Of a DNA stretch of 64,000 nucleotides, positions 1 through 23,700 are shown piece by piece. The stretch comes from Cucumis sativus. Its lineage: Eukaryota; Streptophyta; Magnoliopsida; Cucurbitales; Cucurbitaceae. The stretch spans positions 34,520,732 through 34,584,731 of the forward strand of contig NC_026657.2 in the NCBI RefSeq assembly GCF_000004075.3. Direction: 5' to 3'. Positions within the stretch are counted from its first letter, which is position 1, and every line of letters starts with the position of its first letter. Both the position numbers and the translations under genes were made by a program. The notes beneath the pieces are model-generated. The model saw nothing but the letters and a program-made list of their open reading frames with translations, was not told the DNA's origin and did not search any database.

Positions 1-700
1 TAGTTTTATAAAATTAAAAATTTAACAATAGTAAGGTAAAAAAATTAATTAAAAAACTATGATAATAAACTCTTGGACTTTTTCTATTAGAGCTTTTTCT
101 AAATTGTAATTTAACTCATCTAGTTATCTAAATAAAATTTAATTATGTCAGGTCATAGAATTTTTGTAAAGAAAAGTAAGATCATAAATTGTACCTAATT
201 ATTGTTTAGCCACTCTCTTTCTCTTTCTTTTTCTCTCTACTTTTTATGTATGATCTAATTCAATCAGTACTATATTTTCTTATCTAATTTTAATAATTAA
301 ATATCTCAAATATATGGATTGTATTTCTAATGATAAATTTTGAAATATTAGTATTCGAGAAACAATTTTTTTTATAAAGAGTTGATATGAGATTAGTAAA
401 TTCAGCTAAAATATTAATTTAATTTAAAAATACACACATATAAATAGTATTTTTTTTAAATTAAAAATAAAGAAAGGAAGATGTGTGAAAAAAAATCAAG
501 AAAAATAGTAAACATATGAAATTAAAAAGAAACACAATTCCATATTGAAAAATATATATGAGTTGGGAAAAGAAATATTTTTTTGAGAAAAAAAAAGTCA
601 AAAGCAAAATTTATCATATTACGTTATTACATATCCCATGCAAAATCTTTTTTTCCCTTCTCAATTCTCTCAAGTGTAGATCATAGAAAAATTAAAAGAA
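1..700. other. AT-rich intergenic DNA, no gene seen
   Basis: No reading frame with a recognisable product. I looked on the minus strand for the missing third MYB exon (conserved WSKIA...LPGRTDNEIK block) and did not find it here. Homopolymer A/T runs dominate. Confidence 0.6.
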
Positions 701-747
701 AATTTAAAACATATATATATATTGTATTGTATGTATGTAGAAGTAAA

Positions 748-948
748 TCAGAATTTTGGTGGCCATGAATCTAAAACAAACGTGTTGCAAATCTTTTTCG
801 TGGCCATGAAAGCCTCAAGGTGTTCTTCTCTTGCCAAACCTCTCTCGTCTCTCTCTCCTATGAATCTTTTAAAAACTAGGCTCCATAATCTCGGTCGTCC
901 AATTCCGTCGATCGGTAGGTGATCGGAGACAAAAAAAACATCCCCCAT
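748..948 (-). pseudogene. candidate decayed third exon of the MYB gene
   Basis: Downstream of exon 2, on the same strand, a TAG|A junction is followed by TGG and then stretches resembling the R3 recognition helix: a CACCTACCG (HLP-like) string, GGACGACCGAGATTATGGAG (compare GRTDNEIKNYWR with two gaps), then a stop. No frame gives the conserved helix. The resemblance is patchy and needs several small deletions and a 12-bp insertion, so chance similarity is possible; the real exon may lie left of position 1. Confidence 0.25.
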
Positions 949-1205
949 CTATCTTTTCTTCGTAAAAATCATTTGATTTTTGGTTCTTAGACCTAATAAA
1001 ATGTTAGATTGATCAATCTTGTTTATTTATAACTATATCGATTATTACGTGTTAAATATTTATATTCTCACTTTATCGGTCTTTTTACGTGTTGAACTGT
1101 ATAATAATATATATGTTAGTTTAAATTAGATTTTGATGTTATATTTAAAAATACATATATATTAATATTAATATTATACGTAAATATTTCGAAGAATAAA
1201 CTTAC

Positions 1206-1580
1206 TTGTTTCCCCATTTTGCATGAAGTTCCATAATCAACAGTTGTTCGTCTGGGGTGATGTTACCACGTCGGACGTCAGGACGGAGGTAGTTCAACCA
1301 CCGAAGTCGACAACTCTTCCCGGTACGTTTCAGACCTAAAACGACGATGTTTTTTTTTTTCGAGGAGGAGAAAAATTAGGGTTTTTCTTAGAAAGAATAA
1401 ACTTAGGAGAAAGTTAGAATATTATTTACCAGCAGATTTAGCAAGAGAGTTCCAAACACCTTCACCATGATTGGCTATATAGTTGATGAGAATCAAATCT
1501 TCTTCCATAGTCCATGGCCCTTTTCTAACTTCCACATCTTGTGGTGAGTTATTATTATTATTGCATGCTCTTTTATCCAT
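1206..1580 (-). CDS. R2R3-MYB transcription factor, exons 1-2 (MYB21/24/57 type), 3' part not intact in window
   Basis: Exon 1 is 1430-1580 and exon 2 is 1206-1335 (130 bp, the usual R2R3-MYB second exon length). The start ATG at 1580 gives an Asn-run N-terminus, then [20 protein letters not shown] (R2) and, after the intron, [20 protein letters not shown] and the start of R3 up to WGNK. Splice sites are canonical: donor GT at 1429-1428, acceptor AG at 1337-1336, donor GT at 1205-1204. The [22 protein letters not shown] signature is typical of subgroup 19, jasmonate-controlled nuclear regulators of stamen and petal growth in Arabidopsis. The third exon (rest of R3 and the NYW activation motif) is not found intact; see the candidate at 748-948. 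The gene is therefore partial or a pseudogene. Family call is firm, the exact orthologue is not. Confidence 0.85.
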
Positions 1581-1601
1581 TTTTTTCTATACCTCTCCTC
1601 A

Positions 1602-1682
1602 AAGAGAGAGAGAGAGAAATGGAAAAGAGAGAGAGAGAAAGAGAGAGAAAAAAATGGAAGAAGAAGAGAGAGAGAGAGAGAT
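1602..1682. repeat. GA/CT-rich microsatellite in MYB leader
   Basis: Interrupted (GA)n tract on the plus strand, CT-rich on the MYB sense strand, just upstream of its ATG and therefore probably in its 5' leader. CT-rich leaders are common in plant genes. Confidence 0.8.
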
Positions 1683-1717
1683 GGAGAAAGTTAATAAGAT
1701 AATGGGGGTAGCTAGGG

Positions 1718-1724
1718 TTTTATA
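1718..1724 (-). promoter_or_regulatory. TATA box of the MYB gene
   Basis: Minus strand reads CTATAAAACC about 140 bp upstream of the ATG. A start site about 30 bp downstream would give a leader of roughly 110 nt that includes the CT repeat. Inferred from motif and position only. Confidence 0.5.
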
Positions 1725-1744
1725 GAGAAGCCAAATAAGATTAA

Positions 1745-4700
1745 AATGGTTGTTAGTAATATTGAGCTTTATAAGTACATGTTATGTGTTATCATACATT
1801 TTTACTTTCTCTCTTATATTATTTATATTGATGATGTAACATATTTATATATGATATATACACATATACACACACTCTTAGATATAAAATGTCTACGTGA
1901 TCTCTCTTTTGGAGGATGGTCGATCGTTTGGGACAATTTATAAGTTACGATATCATGTTAGATAATATATGATGCTTCATTTCAAAACCAATAATAGTAG
2001 TTTATTTATCTTTATAATGATTGTGATGTATCTCAATATGAGATTTTTAACTTGTATTTAACAACTATATCTTAAATATTCTAAAAAACATGAGGTGTCT
2101 TTTGGATCTTGGTTTTTTTCTAGTAATATAGAGCTTGAACTACATGCATTAGTCTCTAAACTTTTGTTAGTTGAAAGGTTCGAGTGCTTTATGAAATATT
2201 TAGTAGTTTATTTTATTTCTAATAGCCTAGTGTTGGACATATATTTAAATAATAATATTGAGTAAGTTAATTTATATATATGCACGACCGTTATCAAATT
2301 AAAAATTTTCGAACCTATCCGTGATATTAGTAAACATCAATAGAAATATCTATCAATTACTTTATATATATTTTTAACAATTTTATTATTTAAAATAATT
2401 AAGTATGCAGGTAAAACACAATAAAGTTAAGTTAAGTACTTCAACACTAAACCTATTTCTCTATTTAATATAAAACTGTGAAGAAATAGTATAGTATTAA
2501 AAGAATAATTACATTAAGTAAGTTCAATGAAATGAAATGAAACAAATTCAATTTTAATTCGCAATTATATGAAATAACATATTTTCCAATATTATTCTTG
2601 CATGAAAATTTTGAAAGTTGTGTATTATTATATATATTTACTGACAATATTTGAAGCATTAATTGGGTCGATGTAGTTTTAGGATTTAGGGTATTAATTA
2701 ATATTATTTAATTAATTACCAATATTAGTATTACTTATAATACTAATACACTTCAATTAGTTAATAATTAATATCGATAGTAAGAGAAAAGAATTGCAAT
2801 TAGAATTACAATATTAGGAGGGAGATATTTGTTAGTGATATTGTCCATAAGTATTTCGTTTAATATAATTAACTTCTCAATTCTTAATTATTATTATTTT
2901 AAGGTTTGCACGTGTGTGATAAAAGCACACGAGTGGGAATAGAAGAAATTAGGGTTTAATGTGCACATGCATTATATTGATATTTCATGTGAAATAACCA
3001 TATGAATTTTAATAATAATTGAATTCTTCTACGGAATTTTCCTCTCTTTATTATGTGCTTTTCATTTTTAAGGGAAAAATGAATCAATTTTATAACTCTA
3101 TATAATAAGGTTTTAACCTATATATTTATCATTTCTCTCGTATATATATTATTTGTGATAATAAAATGTTACTTTATTTACATTATGATATTTCTAAAAA
3201 TTGAATTTCTTTAAAAAAAAACAGCTACTATTTTTACCATTTTTTTGTTTTTGCTTTTTTTTAAGAAAAATATTAATTGTATGATCGAAAATCTCTCACG
3301 TTCAAAAAAAAACTAATCCAAATGTCGCTAGTGAATTCAAAAGATTAAACTCCTTGAATGTCCGATTTGAAATGCAACAAAACAAAACTTATCATGCATA
3401 TCTTTGATATTTAAAACATATATGATCGCTCGTTAAGGATTGAGTATGTAGATGTAAACTTACTATCGTGTTTTTCAATAATTGAGTGGCCATACTCCGA
3501 CAATATACTTATATATGAGACTAACGTTATGTCTATCCAACAATTATTACAATATTATCAAATACCGAAATGTTACAATTTATATATATTATAGTATATA
3601 GTATAGTTGTGAATTACAATTATATCATATATTTCAACCATAATCATTTCTACATACATGTAGCTTGATTTATAATATTTGCAATTTGCACTTTTAATTT
3701 AATACGACTCTTGAATTGGAAAAGGGTATTTCTGTAATTATCTTATACATGATTCACATTCTTAACTATATCTTCAATTTCAATTCAAACAAAAGAATAT
3801 ATATCCACACAAAAAAATGCCAATTTTATTCTCATTTATATTTTAGTTTAATTAGATATAATATAAAATGAAGAGTTTTTTTTTTTTTTCCTTTTTTGAG
3901 ATATATAAAATGAAGAGGTTAATGTTGTACTAATTAATGGAAAATGCAAATAAAAACACTTTTCTGCCAAAAAGATTTTTTTTATAAAAAAAAGGCAGAA
4001 TAATGTAGGTGGAATTTTCCAATTATAGAATGATTTAGAGTAAAAATAGTGAAATTATAGTCTCTATATATTATGTATAATTTGGAATTAATTATGTGGT
4101 AATTAAGTGAGATTTATAAATTCCATTATTTAGATAAGATTAGAACTGTGACCAACTTTTTTAAAGATGTTGATATGTTGAAAATATCAGCAAAATGATG
4201 TCACATTGATGATCATATAATTAAGTTCACATAAACCCATCTAAAGATTTGTCAAAAAGAAAAACCGTAGATTTAATTTTTTTTTTCTTTTTTTTAATCA
4301 TTTCATATAGTACTCTTTCTTAATCACATTAAAAATATAAATGGTCATGGTTAATATTCTCTTAATAACAGTATATTTGAAAGTATTTATCTTTGTCATT
4401 TTAACGTAGCTTTATAGATAAAACATTAATTAATTTTATAAAAATGATGCTTTTAATTGTCTAGATATTTTATTTATATAAAAAATAGATAAATAAATTT
4501 AAGGTGCAATAATAATTTACTCCATCTTCACGAAAATAATTATTTAAAATAAACAATAAATTGTAAAATTTCACGTGCATACCTTTCTAAACTTTTAATA
4601 GTAACAATCTAAGAAATGAGAAAATCAAATCATCAAATTTATACAATCAATATAATCTATGTAATTATGTAAGTTTAAAAATTCCAATTTTAAAATTGGA

Positions 4701-7700
4701 TAACTCTTAGAGTTTAATTTTAAATTTTAAAAATTTAAGGGCATAATTGTAACTTGTACCATATCTTGGTGGTTTTTGCAATATGCCCTAAAATAAAATT
4801 TAAAAAATACACTATATTTTTATAACTATTTCGTTTTTATTTCTGTCTTAATATATTCTTCTTTCTAAATTTTTAATTTCATTTCAAACCATTGAAATTT
4901 TTCCACTAAAAACAAAACAACATTTTCAAAACTTTTTTTTGTTGTAAATAGCTGAAGGGAAGAAGTGAATGTTTAGTACAACAATGATAGCATAGGAGAT
5001 TACACATTCGTCTATAAATGTTGAACCACATGCCAATTATCGTGCTTCACGCTAAACAATCGAGATAAGTTTTGAAATGACCCATAAAAAAGAGAGTGAA
5101 AAAAAAAAGTTAAAATAGTACAAGTTAAAAAATAATAATAGTAACTCTTCAATAATCTAGTTACCTTAGATAAATTTTAAATTTAGTCTCTCAAAATTAA
5201 TTTCTAAATAAATAATATAATTTTTAGGTTAGAAAAAAATACAATATGTGCATATATTTTAAAATTTATCCAAAAAATCCTAATAATTAAAAAAAAAATT
5301 AAGTTCAATAAACAAGTAAATAAGACTAATATTTTACATTTACTTAAAAGAAAAAGATTAAAATTAAACAATTGAAAGTTCATAGACTAAAATCAAATAA
5401 AATTTATAGTATAGAAACCGAGATGATATTGTAGGACTATTTAATCAAATATAATAAAACATTACAATTTATCTACGATTAACTATTTTTTGTATCTATA
5501 TCTATAACATGATACACATAGACAATAGTCGATCTTGGTCTATTATGATCTATCGAATATAGACTTTTAGTAATTTTGTCATTTAAAATAATGTTTCGAT
5601 ATCGTAAGCAAAAAAAATTAATAAAAATAGAAGATAATAAAACAATCCAAAAACCGTCTTTTTCATAATGAGTTTTCAAGGGTTTAACAAGAGACTGTTC
5701 ATGGGGAGATTGGAGAATGATGTTTAGTACTTAACTAAGTGTGAGGGTGAAATAGACAGAACAGAAACAAGGGGGAGAAACCCAAATAGTTCATTTTAAA
5801 GTTTTTTTCTTTCTTTTTTCATTCATTTATCAAATTATTTTCAAAAATCATGTTCCTAATTTTTATTACGAGACTGATAAACAATGGAGCACGATGTACT
5901 TAGTAAAAAACGTTCAAACGAACTTAATATTATACACTTCAATATCCTTCTCACGTAGATTCTATGTTTACGTCTCTAGAATAATGTATAATTCAAAAAT
6001 ATAAATGAACCAAAATGTTTATACATAAAATGTTAACATGGTATTATTCAATAACCAAGCGAATTTTTTTTTGGGGGAAAAGAAATAATGATGAAAGAAT
6101 ATAAAGACCAGAAAATAAAATGAAATTAGGTCAAGTGATGGGGGTTTAAGAAGTGATGAGATATCCACACACTTTGGGTTGATATAAATAAAATGCAAAA
6201 AGAGGAAAGGCATGATGTTGGGTTTAGTCTAAAATATTAATATGAATCTAAATTAAAAGACAAATTCCTAACTTTGTTTAAATCCAAACAACTATTAGCC
6301 ACTCATTTTTAAGTTTAATACTTCAAAGATAATGTTTATAACAATAATTAATGATATTACTTCTTAGTTCTTATATATAAAAATAAAAAGGTTCTTTTTC
6401 TTTTCTTTTTCTATATTTGCAGCTTTAACTATATTACAAAATTGCTAATCACTAAAGGGAAAGATAGGTGGAAGAAATACTTCATATAGAGAAACTTAAA
6501 AAGAGGATTTAAAAGAAAAAAAAGAATAGAAACTATGTTGGTTGTGACCAAATAATGCTTATGATGACCACTCTCATGATTTGCACACCAAACTCTATAG
6601 TTTAATTTTCTCTTTAATTAAAACTTTTTTTAACCTTAGTGGATTTCCATTTTTATAGATAGGGATTGTTCCAGTTTGTTTGAAAGTAATTAGTATTTAA
6701 AAACAAAGTTATTTCAAAAAGTAAATTATGTACTTGTTTTTTCACTAAAATTTGAATGATTAGTCAAATTTCAAATTGAAAATAACGAAATAAAAATGGG
6801 ATAGATAATGAAATAAAATTTAAAAGATTACGGATGGAAGTAACCTTTATAAGCTTATTTAAGAAATACCAATTAATAGTTATTAATTGAGGGTAAAACT
6901 TTTTAAATCTTATGACAAGTGTACTTTCCATTAGAAAAATAAGAAAAGTACTTTAGATTTTATCATTAATTAGGTAAAAATTTGCCAGTTATATGGAGCT
7001 TTAAATACTTGGATATATATATTCATTAATTACATAAAATAAAATTTTAAAAAGAAAACAAGAAGATAGACTATATGATCATATTAATAACAGGCTATCG
7101 TATAGTTATGATTTAATTTAGTATAAAAAAATAATTTAAAACACCTATTATCCATAAGATTAAATGGTATTCTCAAAATTAAAGATTATAGTATATATTC
7201 AAAAGTTCAAGACCCCAAATGAATAAACCATAAATTTCGGAGAGTAAAAGTCCAAAATTATAGCAATCATAACTATTTATAATCTCAATACAATACCACA
7301 CAACACAATGAGAATCCACCTCTAATAATAATATCATAAAGAATTAATAATAAGTAAGATTCTATTCAATGAATAATATGATGTCATTAGCCTAAGCTAG
7401 GGGCATGATTTACAAGACAAAATACACACAAATCAAATCAATCACATGTGTTTAGTATATAGAATTGATGATAGGCCAACTACACAGAGTGTGAATCCTT
7501 ACTTCTAAATGCTAAAATATTAATTGTAGCCTTCTTCCAATTAAATGAAAGTTTAAAGGAAAGCCTAATGTTTTTGGGCTTATGCTAATTTAATGATTAA
7601 TAATAGCCATAAAAAAAAAATGTCCCCACTTTGACATTTGGATTATCTTTGGATTTTAAAGCACTGGCAAGGCATGTGCCTAAAGCTAATATTGACCTCA

Positions 7701-9440
7701 AATATGAGAGAGACAAGATGGATTAATGAAAGCCTTTTATTGGTAGAAAAGAAAATAAATAAACAATAATGTTAATATTGTTAATATTAAGAAAAGAACC
7801 CCAACCACATAATGCATTTGTGGTTAACAAGTGATTAAGGAGTTTTCAAATATGAACAAAAATTAATAGACAAACCCATATTGTGGATTAAGCATCCATT
7901 TGTTTTTTCCCTATTTGAAGCTTAACTTTAATTGGTTTATAAGTTTGATGGAAATAAATAGTTGAGAATACAAGTCCATTCACATGGCTCCCTAAATTGC
8001 TACTATTCTAAGAAAACATTCCAAATGCTATATGTCGAATCCTTGTGTGGTTACCATTAATTAATTTCATGGCACGTCACTGACATCGTATTTATAGCAC
8101 AAAAAATCCGATCTTATTGAAAGTGATTTGCACTTAGTACAAGGTGGCAATTGATTAGTGGTTATCTAATCCTACAACATGGACTTTAGAGAACCTCAGA
8201 AAATTTTTAAGGACGTAGGTGGTAATGCCACTATTGAATTTGACTAAGTAATATTAACGATTACCCCTTTGAGAGTTTTTATAGACATCACTCCATTGTA
8301 CATCTAGATGGTTCACGAGTAATACTTTACTTTATATTTATATACATGGAATTTTTTTTAAAAATTGTCCTTTTGGCTATCCTAAGTCCTAACCTTCTCG
8401 CTCCCCTGACCAACATGGTTTTCCATAAGTCTGTGCTTTAATGGAGGAGATGAATTATCTTCCATGGACTAAATCCATCTAACCTTTGACATTAAGGTCG
8501 ATTAGCTTTGACCGATTGAATTATCTTCGTGTCAGCAACGTGAAAATGTGTTCGACAAGAAAACACCGGACAAAGACAAAAGGTTGATGGAATATCAGAG
8601 CTCCTCAAGACTAGTTATCTTACTTTAATATGTAATTGGAATTTTTTTTTTTAAAAAAAAAAGTTATTTCCTAATAAAATGGCAAATACTATTTCTGTCT
8701 TCCAAAGAAAATGTCATTTAAATATTTTTAATATTCTAACTTGAATATTTTCCTCTTTCTAGTGCTTTTGATGGGAACATCAACCTCACCTCGCTTTTAA
8801 TTGATTTAGATATACATTCTCGATCAACCTAGTCTAGGGTTTAACTAACTTAGATATACATTCTCGATCAACCAAGTCTAGCTTTTAAGTGACTAAGAGA
8901 ATGATCTTCAAATCTAGATCTGATATGTTAAAACTCAAAAGAAAGGGGCTTTAATATATCTCAAAGCAAATATATGAACTTTCAAGCAACATTTTTCCCA
9001 CTTTCAATCATTTCAAAAGATGGAGTCATCACCCATCCTCTATTTGCAAGAGACTAAAACACATTTCATAACAAACTTAAAAGTAACTTTCTGACCAAAC
9101 ACAAAATTCTAATAATTTATGTACCCAAAAAAAAACACAATCTGACAGCAAAAACCACAAAAAGTATTCAATTCAGTATTTTAATTGCTTGAAGAAACTA
9201 AAAGGAGTGAGACTAAAGGAATAATTGTCATTTTGTATAACCTCTTGGCAATGTTTTCTTGGTAAGAACACATCCCTTGCCAAATTTGCCCTCATCAAAT
9301 CAAACTAAAAATCTAAGATTTCGTAACATACCAGAATTTGGGCTTTTCCTTAGGGGTCCAAAGATATTATTAGGCTCTCAAACAGATCTCCCCAAGTTCA
9401 GTGGCATTCCCTCCACAACAAGGGGTATCGAGTGATCTAA
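1745..9440. other. long AT-rich gene-poor stretch
   Basis: About 7.7 kb without a supported gene. All open frames are short (under about 70 codons), AT-biased and match nothing I recognise. A short imperfect direct repeat around 8806-8881 (shared TAGATATACATTCTCGATCA) and a slightly richer patch at 8380-8620 are the only internal structure I noticed. Confidence 0.6.
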
Positions 9441-9787
9441 ACATTACGAGTTCACCAAAGGAGAAGGAAATCCTTACTATATGGGGGGCAATTTGGTCTT
9501 TCCAGACAACCAAATAATGATCCATGTGGCACGCCAAAATAGGGGCATTTCATATTAATTAAATTGATCAGATAAAAATTGGACTTGGTATTGAATGGAA
9601 AACAGTACAATAATGGACTTCTAGGAGCTAAGAAGTTTAAGCTTAAAGAAGCAATTAACAACTTGGAGTACATTTTAAGGTCTAGCCAAATGTTTCCCAA
9701 CTATCACTGAAATTAAATGAAAACTATTGGTCCCAGAATGAAGGAAACTCTGAACAAATTCTTGAACCACCAAAATCATTTATCGCT

Positions 9788-13836
<4,049 letters not shown>

Positions 13837-14290
13837 CTATGAGCAACAATCACAGGACTGGCAATCAAAAAAACATCCAAAATTAGAAAATCAGACATTT
13901 GAAAATAATTTCCAGTGTGTCTTGACATGGATTTAAAAGATCTTCCAACACAAACTCCTATAGTGATTGATAGAAAACTACGACATAAATAACCATCATA
14001 AAAATTAATTTCCCCTTAACATTTTGTTCCTCCCAGTGACATTCAAATCACGCAATGAGATAGAAATTCAAACTGAACCAGTGTAATTCCCATTACAGCA
14101 GATATGAAATTCCAATTTTACTTCACCAGCAAACGAGGAAGATAAAAAAGATTTAACAATGTAGCAGCAACTGAAAAGGTGAAACCGTAAATTAAAAGAT
14201 CGTTTGAGATTTGAGATCTGCAATAAAATGTTAAACAGAATGGAAATCGGAAAATGAAAATTGAAGAAAAATGGAGCCAAGTTAGGTTAC

Positions 14291-14400
14291 CTCTTGAATT
14301 TGGGGCCTTCAGGAGACAGATCTGAAGGGAAAGGGAATCGCAACATCTTACCTCAAGCCTTTTTCCTTTCTTATAATGGCCTTCTAAATTTTTGTTTTCC
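14291..14400 (-). other. untranslated first exon of ARF1 copy 1
   Basis: Minus strand has a good donor (CAAGAG|GTAACC) at 14291, upstream of the ATG exon, whose leader has acceptor-like AGs shortly before the ATG. A leader intron is also present in copy 2. Open frames here are leader shadows. The right boundary is approximate. Confidence 0.5.
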
Positions 14401-14404
14401 ATTT

Positions 14405-15880
14405 TTTTTAATTATTAATTTAAGAACTTAGGTTAAATCTATATTCTTTTTTTATTTTTTAAAAAATGAGAGAAATTCTAATGAATTTTATATGCTGTTT
14501 GTTACGTGAAGTTTAAATAGTATGTCAATTTTTTCTAATTTTGAAAAAAACAAATTTGGAGAGTATTTTAAAGTTACCTATACATCTATTTGATGCATAA
14601 AGAATTGCATTTTTCTTTTGAACAACATTTTGTTGATATCGAAGTCTTACTCTTCCTCTTTGCTTACTACTTTTTAATCCTTTTAAACTTTTTTTCTTAA
14701 AACCTCGAGGCTTATGAGTATATAGTTTCAAATAAAACCTTGAAAACCAAACACTCCTTTTTAAAAGCTCGTGGTCCAATAAGTAGTTTTACATTGTTAT
14801 TGTTGTTGTAGTACACAAGTTACATGTACTCCATCAAAAGTAATGTTGTTGAATATGAGAATTGTGATGAAAATGTGGTTAAGTTTATGAAATATTGTTG
14901 AAGATGAAAAACTAACGATGATGAATACAAATTTGACAAGTGAGTGAGTCACTTAAAAAACAATAGATTGAAACAAATGAACGAGTGAGCTTACCTTTGA
15001 AGTTTGACAAATGATGGCAATAAAATAGATAGATGTGATAGAGATATATATAAAAAAAAAAGTTGTCAACTCGTGTAAACAATAATTTGTTTGTGCCACG
15101 AACTCAATAACTATCGTGTTATACTTAATTAACTAGCAATAAATCAACTTGCGAACCATTTACGACATGTTTGGTATACAAAGTAAGAGTGAAGGCAACA
15201 AATTTTTGAATTGTGATCCACGATTGAAAACACATAGATCATGTGACCTATTAACTCTTCAATCTAGTTAGAATGAATATAACTCAACTGACTCGTGAGT
15301 GTGATTTACACATAAGATATGCGGTTCAGGTTTTCCTACCTCAAGTTGTAGTAAAAGTATATTTACAATGTTTTTATTCAAAAAGATAAAAGAAAATCTC
15401 ATGTTCATTGTCTTTTAGTTTATATCAACCAAATATTTGTTTTAACGTAATATGATACGACCTCGTTCTTCCATTTACCTACGTATAATATACAAAAAAA
15501 AAGAGGATATAACGTGTCATTCATTGTGTACATTTATAAAATAGACATAGATAGACCGAAACCCAATTAATTGAACATAAAATCGGTTACAAAGATAAGG
15601 AGATATTTGGTCGGGATCGATTTGAGAAACTTCAAACCAACATTTTTTTAAAATATTAAAAGGTTTATAAAAGTCCGTTAAGGATGGATTTGTACTATTT
15701 CGCGATCGGAGTCAACTTAAATATTTGCTAAACCGACCCTAATCAATTGTGAGTGGATGTACCCAAAAAAGCATCCCTCTAATGATTTATTTTTATCTCT
15801 TAGAAAACATATGAATTTTAGATATTTGGGTAGGGAAAAGGCTGAAAATTAAGAGGGACGTTGTGTAGGGTATGAAATTA
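14405..15880. other. intergenic region between divergent ARF1 copy 1 and CDKC
   Basis: About 1.5 kb of AT-rich DNA that must hold both promoters, since the two genes point away from each other. No gene and no clear TATA box that I would defend. Confidence 0.6.
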
Positions 15881-15889
15881 AAATTCCAA

Positions 15890-16846
15890 AATAACAGCGG
15901 AGTATATTCTTTTACCGGGAAGAGATAATTTTGCTCTCCCTCGAGCCCTCTCTCTCGTTTCTTATCCGGCGACGGTCGCAGCACCCACGAACAGCACTAT
16001 TCGACGATTTCCGACGCTAATCCATCTCCTTATCTATCACCGGGCGGCAGCTTGTTTCGGCCCTAGCCGGCGCGATTCATCACACGGCGGCACGTCTAGA
16101 CTCCCAGCGGCTTGACGGTGACAACATTTTGAGTAGCAGTGGGATTTTCCATCTCTGGCGATTTTTTGCTGTGGGCGACACTCTGATCGGTCTCAGGTAT
16201 TTATACACTCGACCCGGCGACTTCAGATCTGCAAGTTTGGATTTATTGGAACACTTTCCAGTCTTGGTCCTTTCCAGTATGAATCGGGCTGTAGCAATTT
16301 GGTTAAGTGTGGTGAATTGGTTTCTAACCCCCTTATCTCCTCTGTTTGTAGTTTGGGACTGTTGAGCCAAGTTGTAGAGCTGTTTATGGTTGACCTTGGG
16401 TAAAGAATTAGTTGATAACCCCTTTTACTTTATGGAAAACCTTTCCGTTTCGGTTAAGGATTCCAAACTGTGTTCTAACCTCTATCTCGTTCTTCTTACT
16501 GAATGTGTTTCTTGTATGATACCATGTTGTATACCTTATTTGTGTGTATTTGTAATCGATATGATTGCTAGTTTTGAATCGTTACGTGTTTTTACTTCTA
16601 AACATGCCGAGGTGTTTGTCTTGATTTGGTGATGGCATGTTGTATGTTGAGGCTGATTGCTAAAAGTATGATGTAGATTTGTGCATTCTGGTGAGACTAC
16701 TAGAAAAGAGTTCAGAGGACTTTATGTTTTGACAGGAAAGTAGTGAATATCGGGGCGCCTTGAATAAAATTGGAACCGTCCATATCATCTGTAATCTACA
16801 GCTTTCCATTTACTCCCTTCACTCGTCACCCCAATTCCCAATTCAG
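15890..16846 (+). other. 5' leader exons of the CDKC gene
   Basis: GC-rich leader up to about 16196 (TCTCAG|GTATTT donor), a second leader exon about 16736-16846 (acceptor GACAG, donor TTCAG|GTGATT), and a last leader intron ending at 16980 (CTTGCAG). Open frames in this stretch overlap introns and have no homology that I recognise. The transcription start is not determined. Confidence 0.55.
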
Positions 16847-17023
16847 GTGATTTCTCCTTTCTTTTATTCATACAGTTTGGTTTGAAGTCGGCCTTTTTAA
16901 ATCTCTAGTTCAAAAGATTTTTGTTATCAGTTGTTGTCTAATGCTTTAATGTTACAATTGCTGGTTATTTGATCTTGCAGTAGCGTCTTAAGGGGAAGGA
17001 GAATACGTGTGCAAGGGAAGATT

Positions 17024-23111
<6,088 letters not shown>

Positions 23112-23700
23112 CAAAATATGGTCGTAATGTGCATTTGCCTCTTTGAAAAGTAACGTAGTTGATCAGATATAACATACACTGGTTTTTTCCAGCTTGTACC
23201 ACCTTATTATCACTAATCCTGCCAGAAATGATTGGTCAGTCTTATTATTAGACAATGGTCAGAGAAGGCGTGGTGCTTTTAAGCTTCGCATTATTAGTGT
23301 ATGCACAGGTGGAACAGCTTTTTCCTTTAATTTTTCTTTGCGATATTTTTATCATAGCAAATTAGAAACAGGGTCTAATCTTCTGTGCTGTGAACCAATT
23401 GTGAACGGGTACCACAAGCATATCGTCTGCAAAATATTCTTTGTTCCTGAAAGAGAAAAGCCTTCAGGAATGGAGACGTGATTCTTTGCAGCTTGTTCTC
23501 AGAGGGAGATCAGGAATCATCACTCAATATGATTGCAAATTTCCTTCCTGGAAAACCAGGCAGCGCTTCCTCAGATCCTTCCTGTATAATGAATTGCTCC
23601 CTGTTATGCAACAAAAAGTGGAACTGTTTTGTTTCCCTGTAAACTTTTAGCTTTTGACTGGGCCTGTTTATTAGATTAATGCTCAGCGATTGCAAGTGAT
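23112..23700 (+). other. 3' untranslated region of CDKC
   Basis: Follows the TGA at 23109-23111. Short frames here show no homology. The polyadenylation site is not defined. Confidence 0.5.

Noticed and set aside
748..948. 66-codon minus-strand frame read as a separate gene
   Set aside because: No recognised protein; better considered as possible MYB exon remains or chance.
23194..23650. 95- and 69-codon frames
   Set aside because: They lie in the CDKC 3' untranslated region and match nothing.
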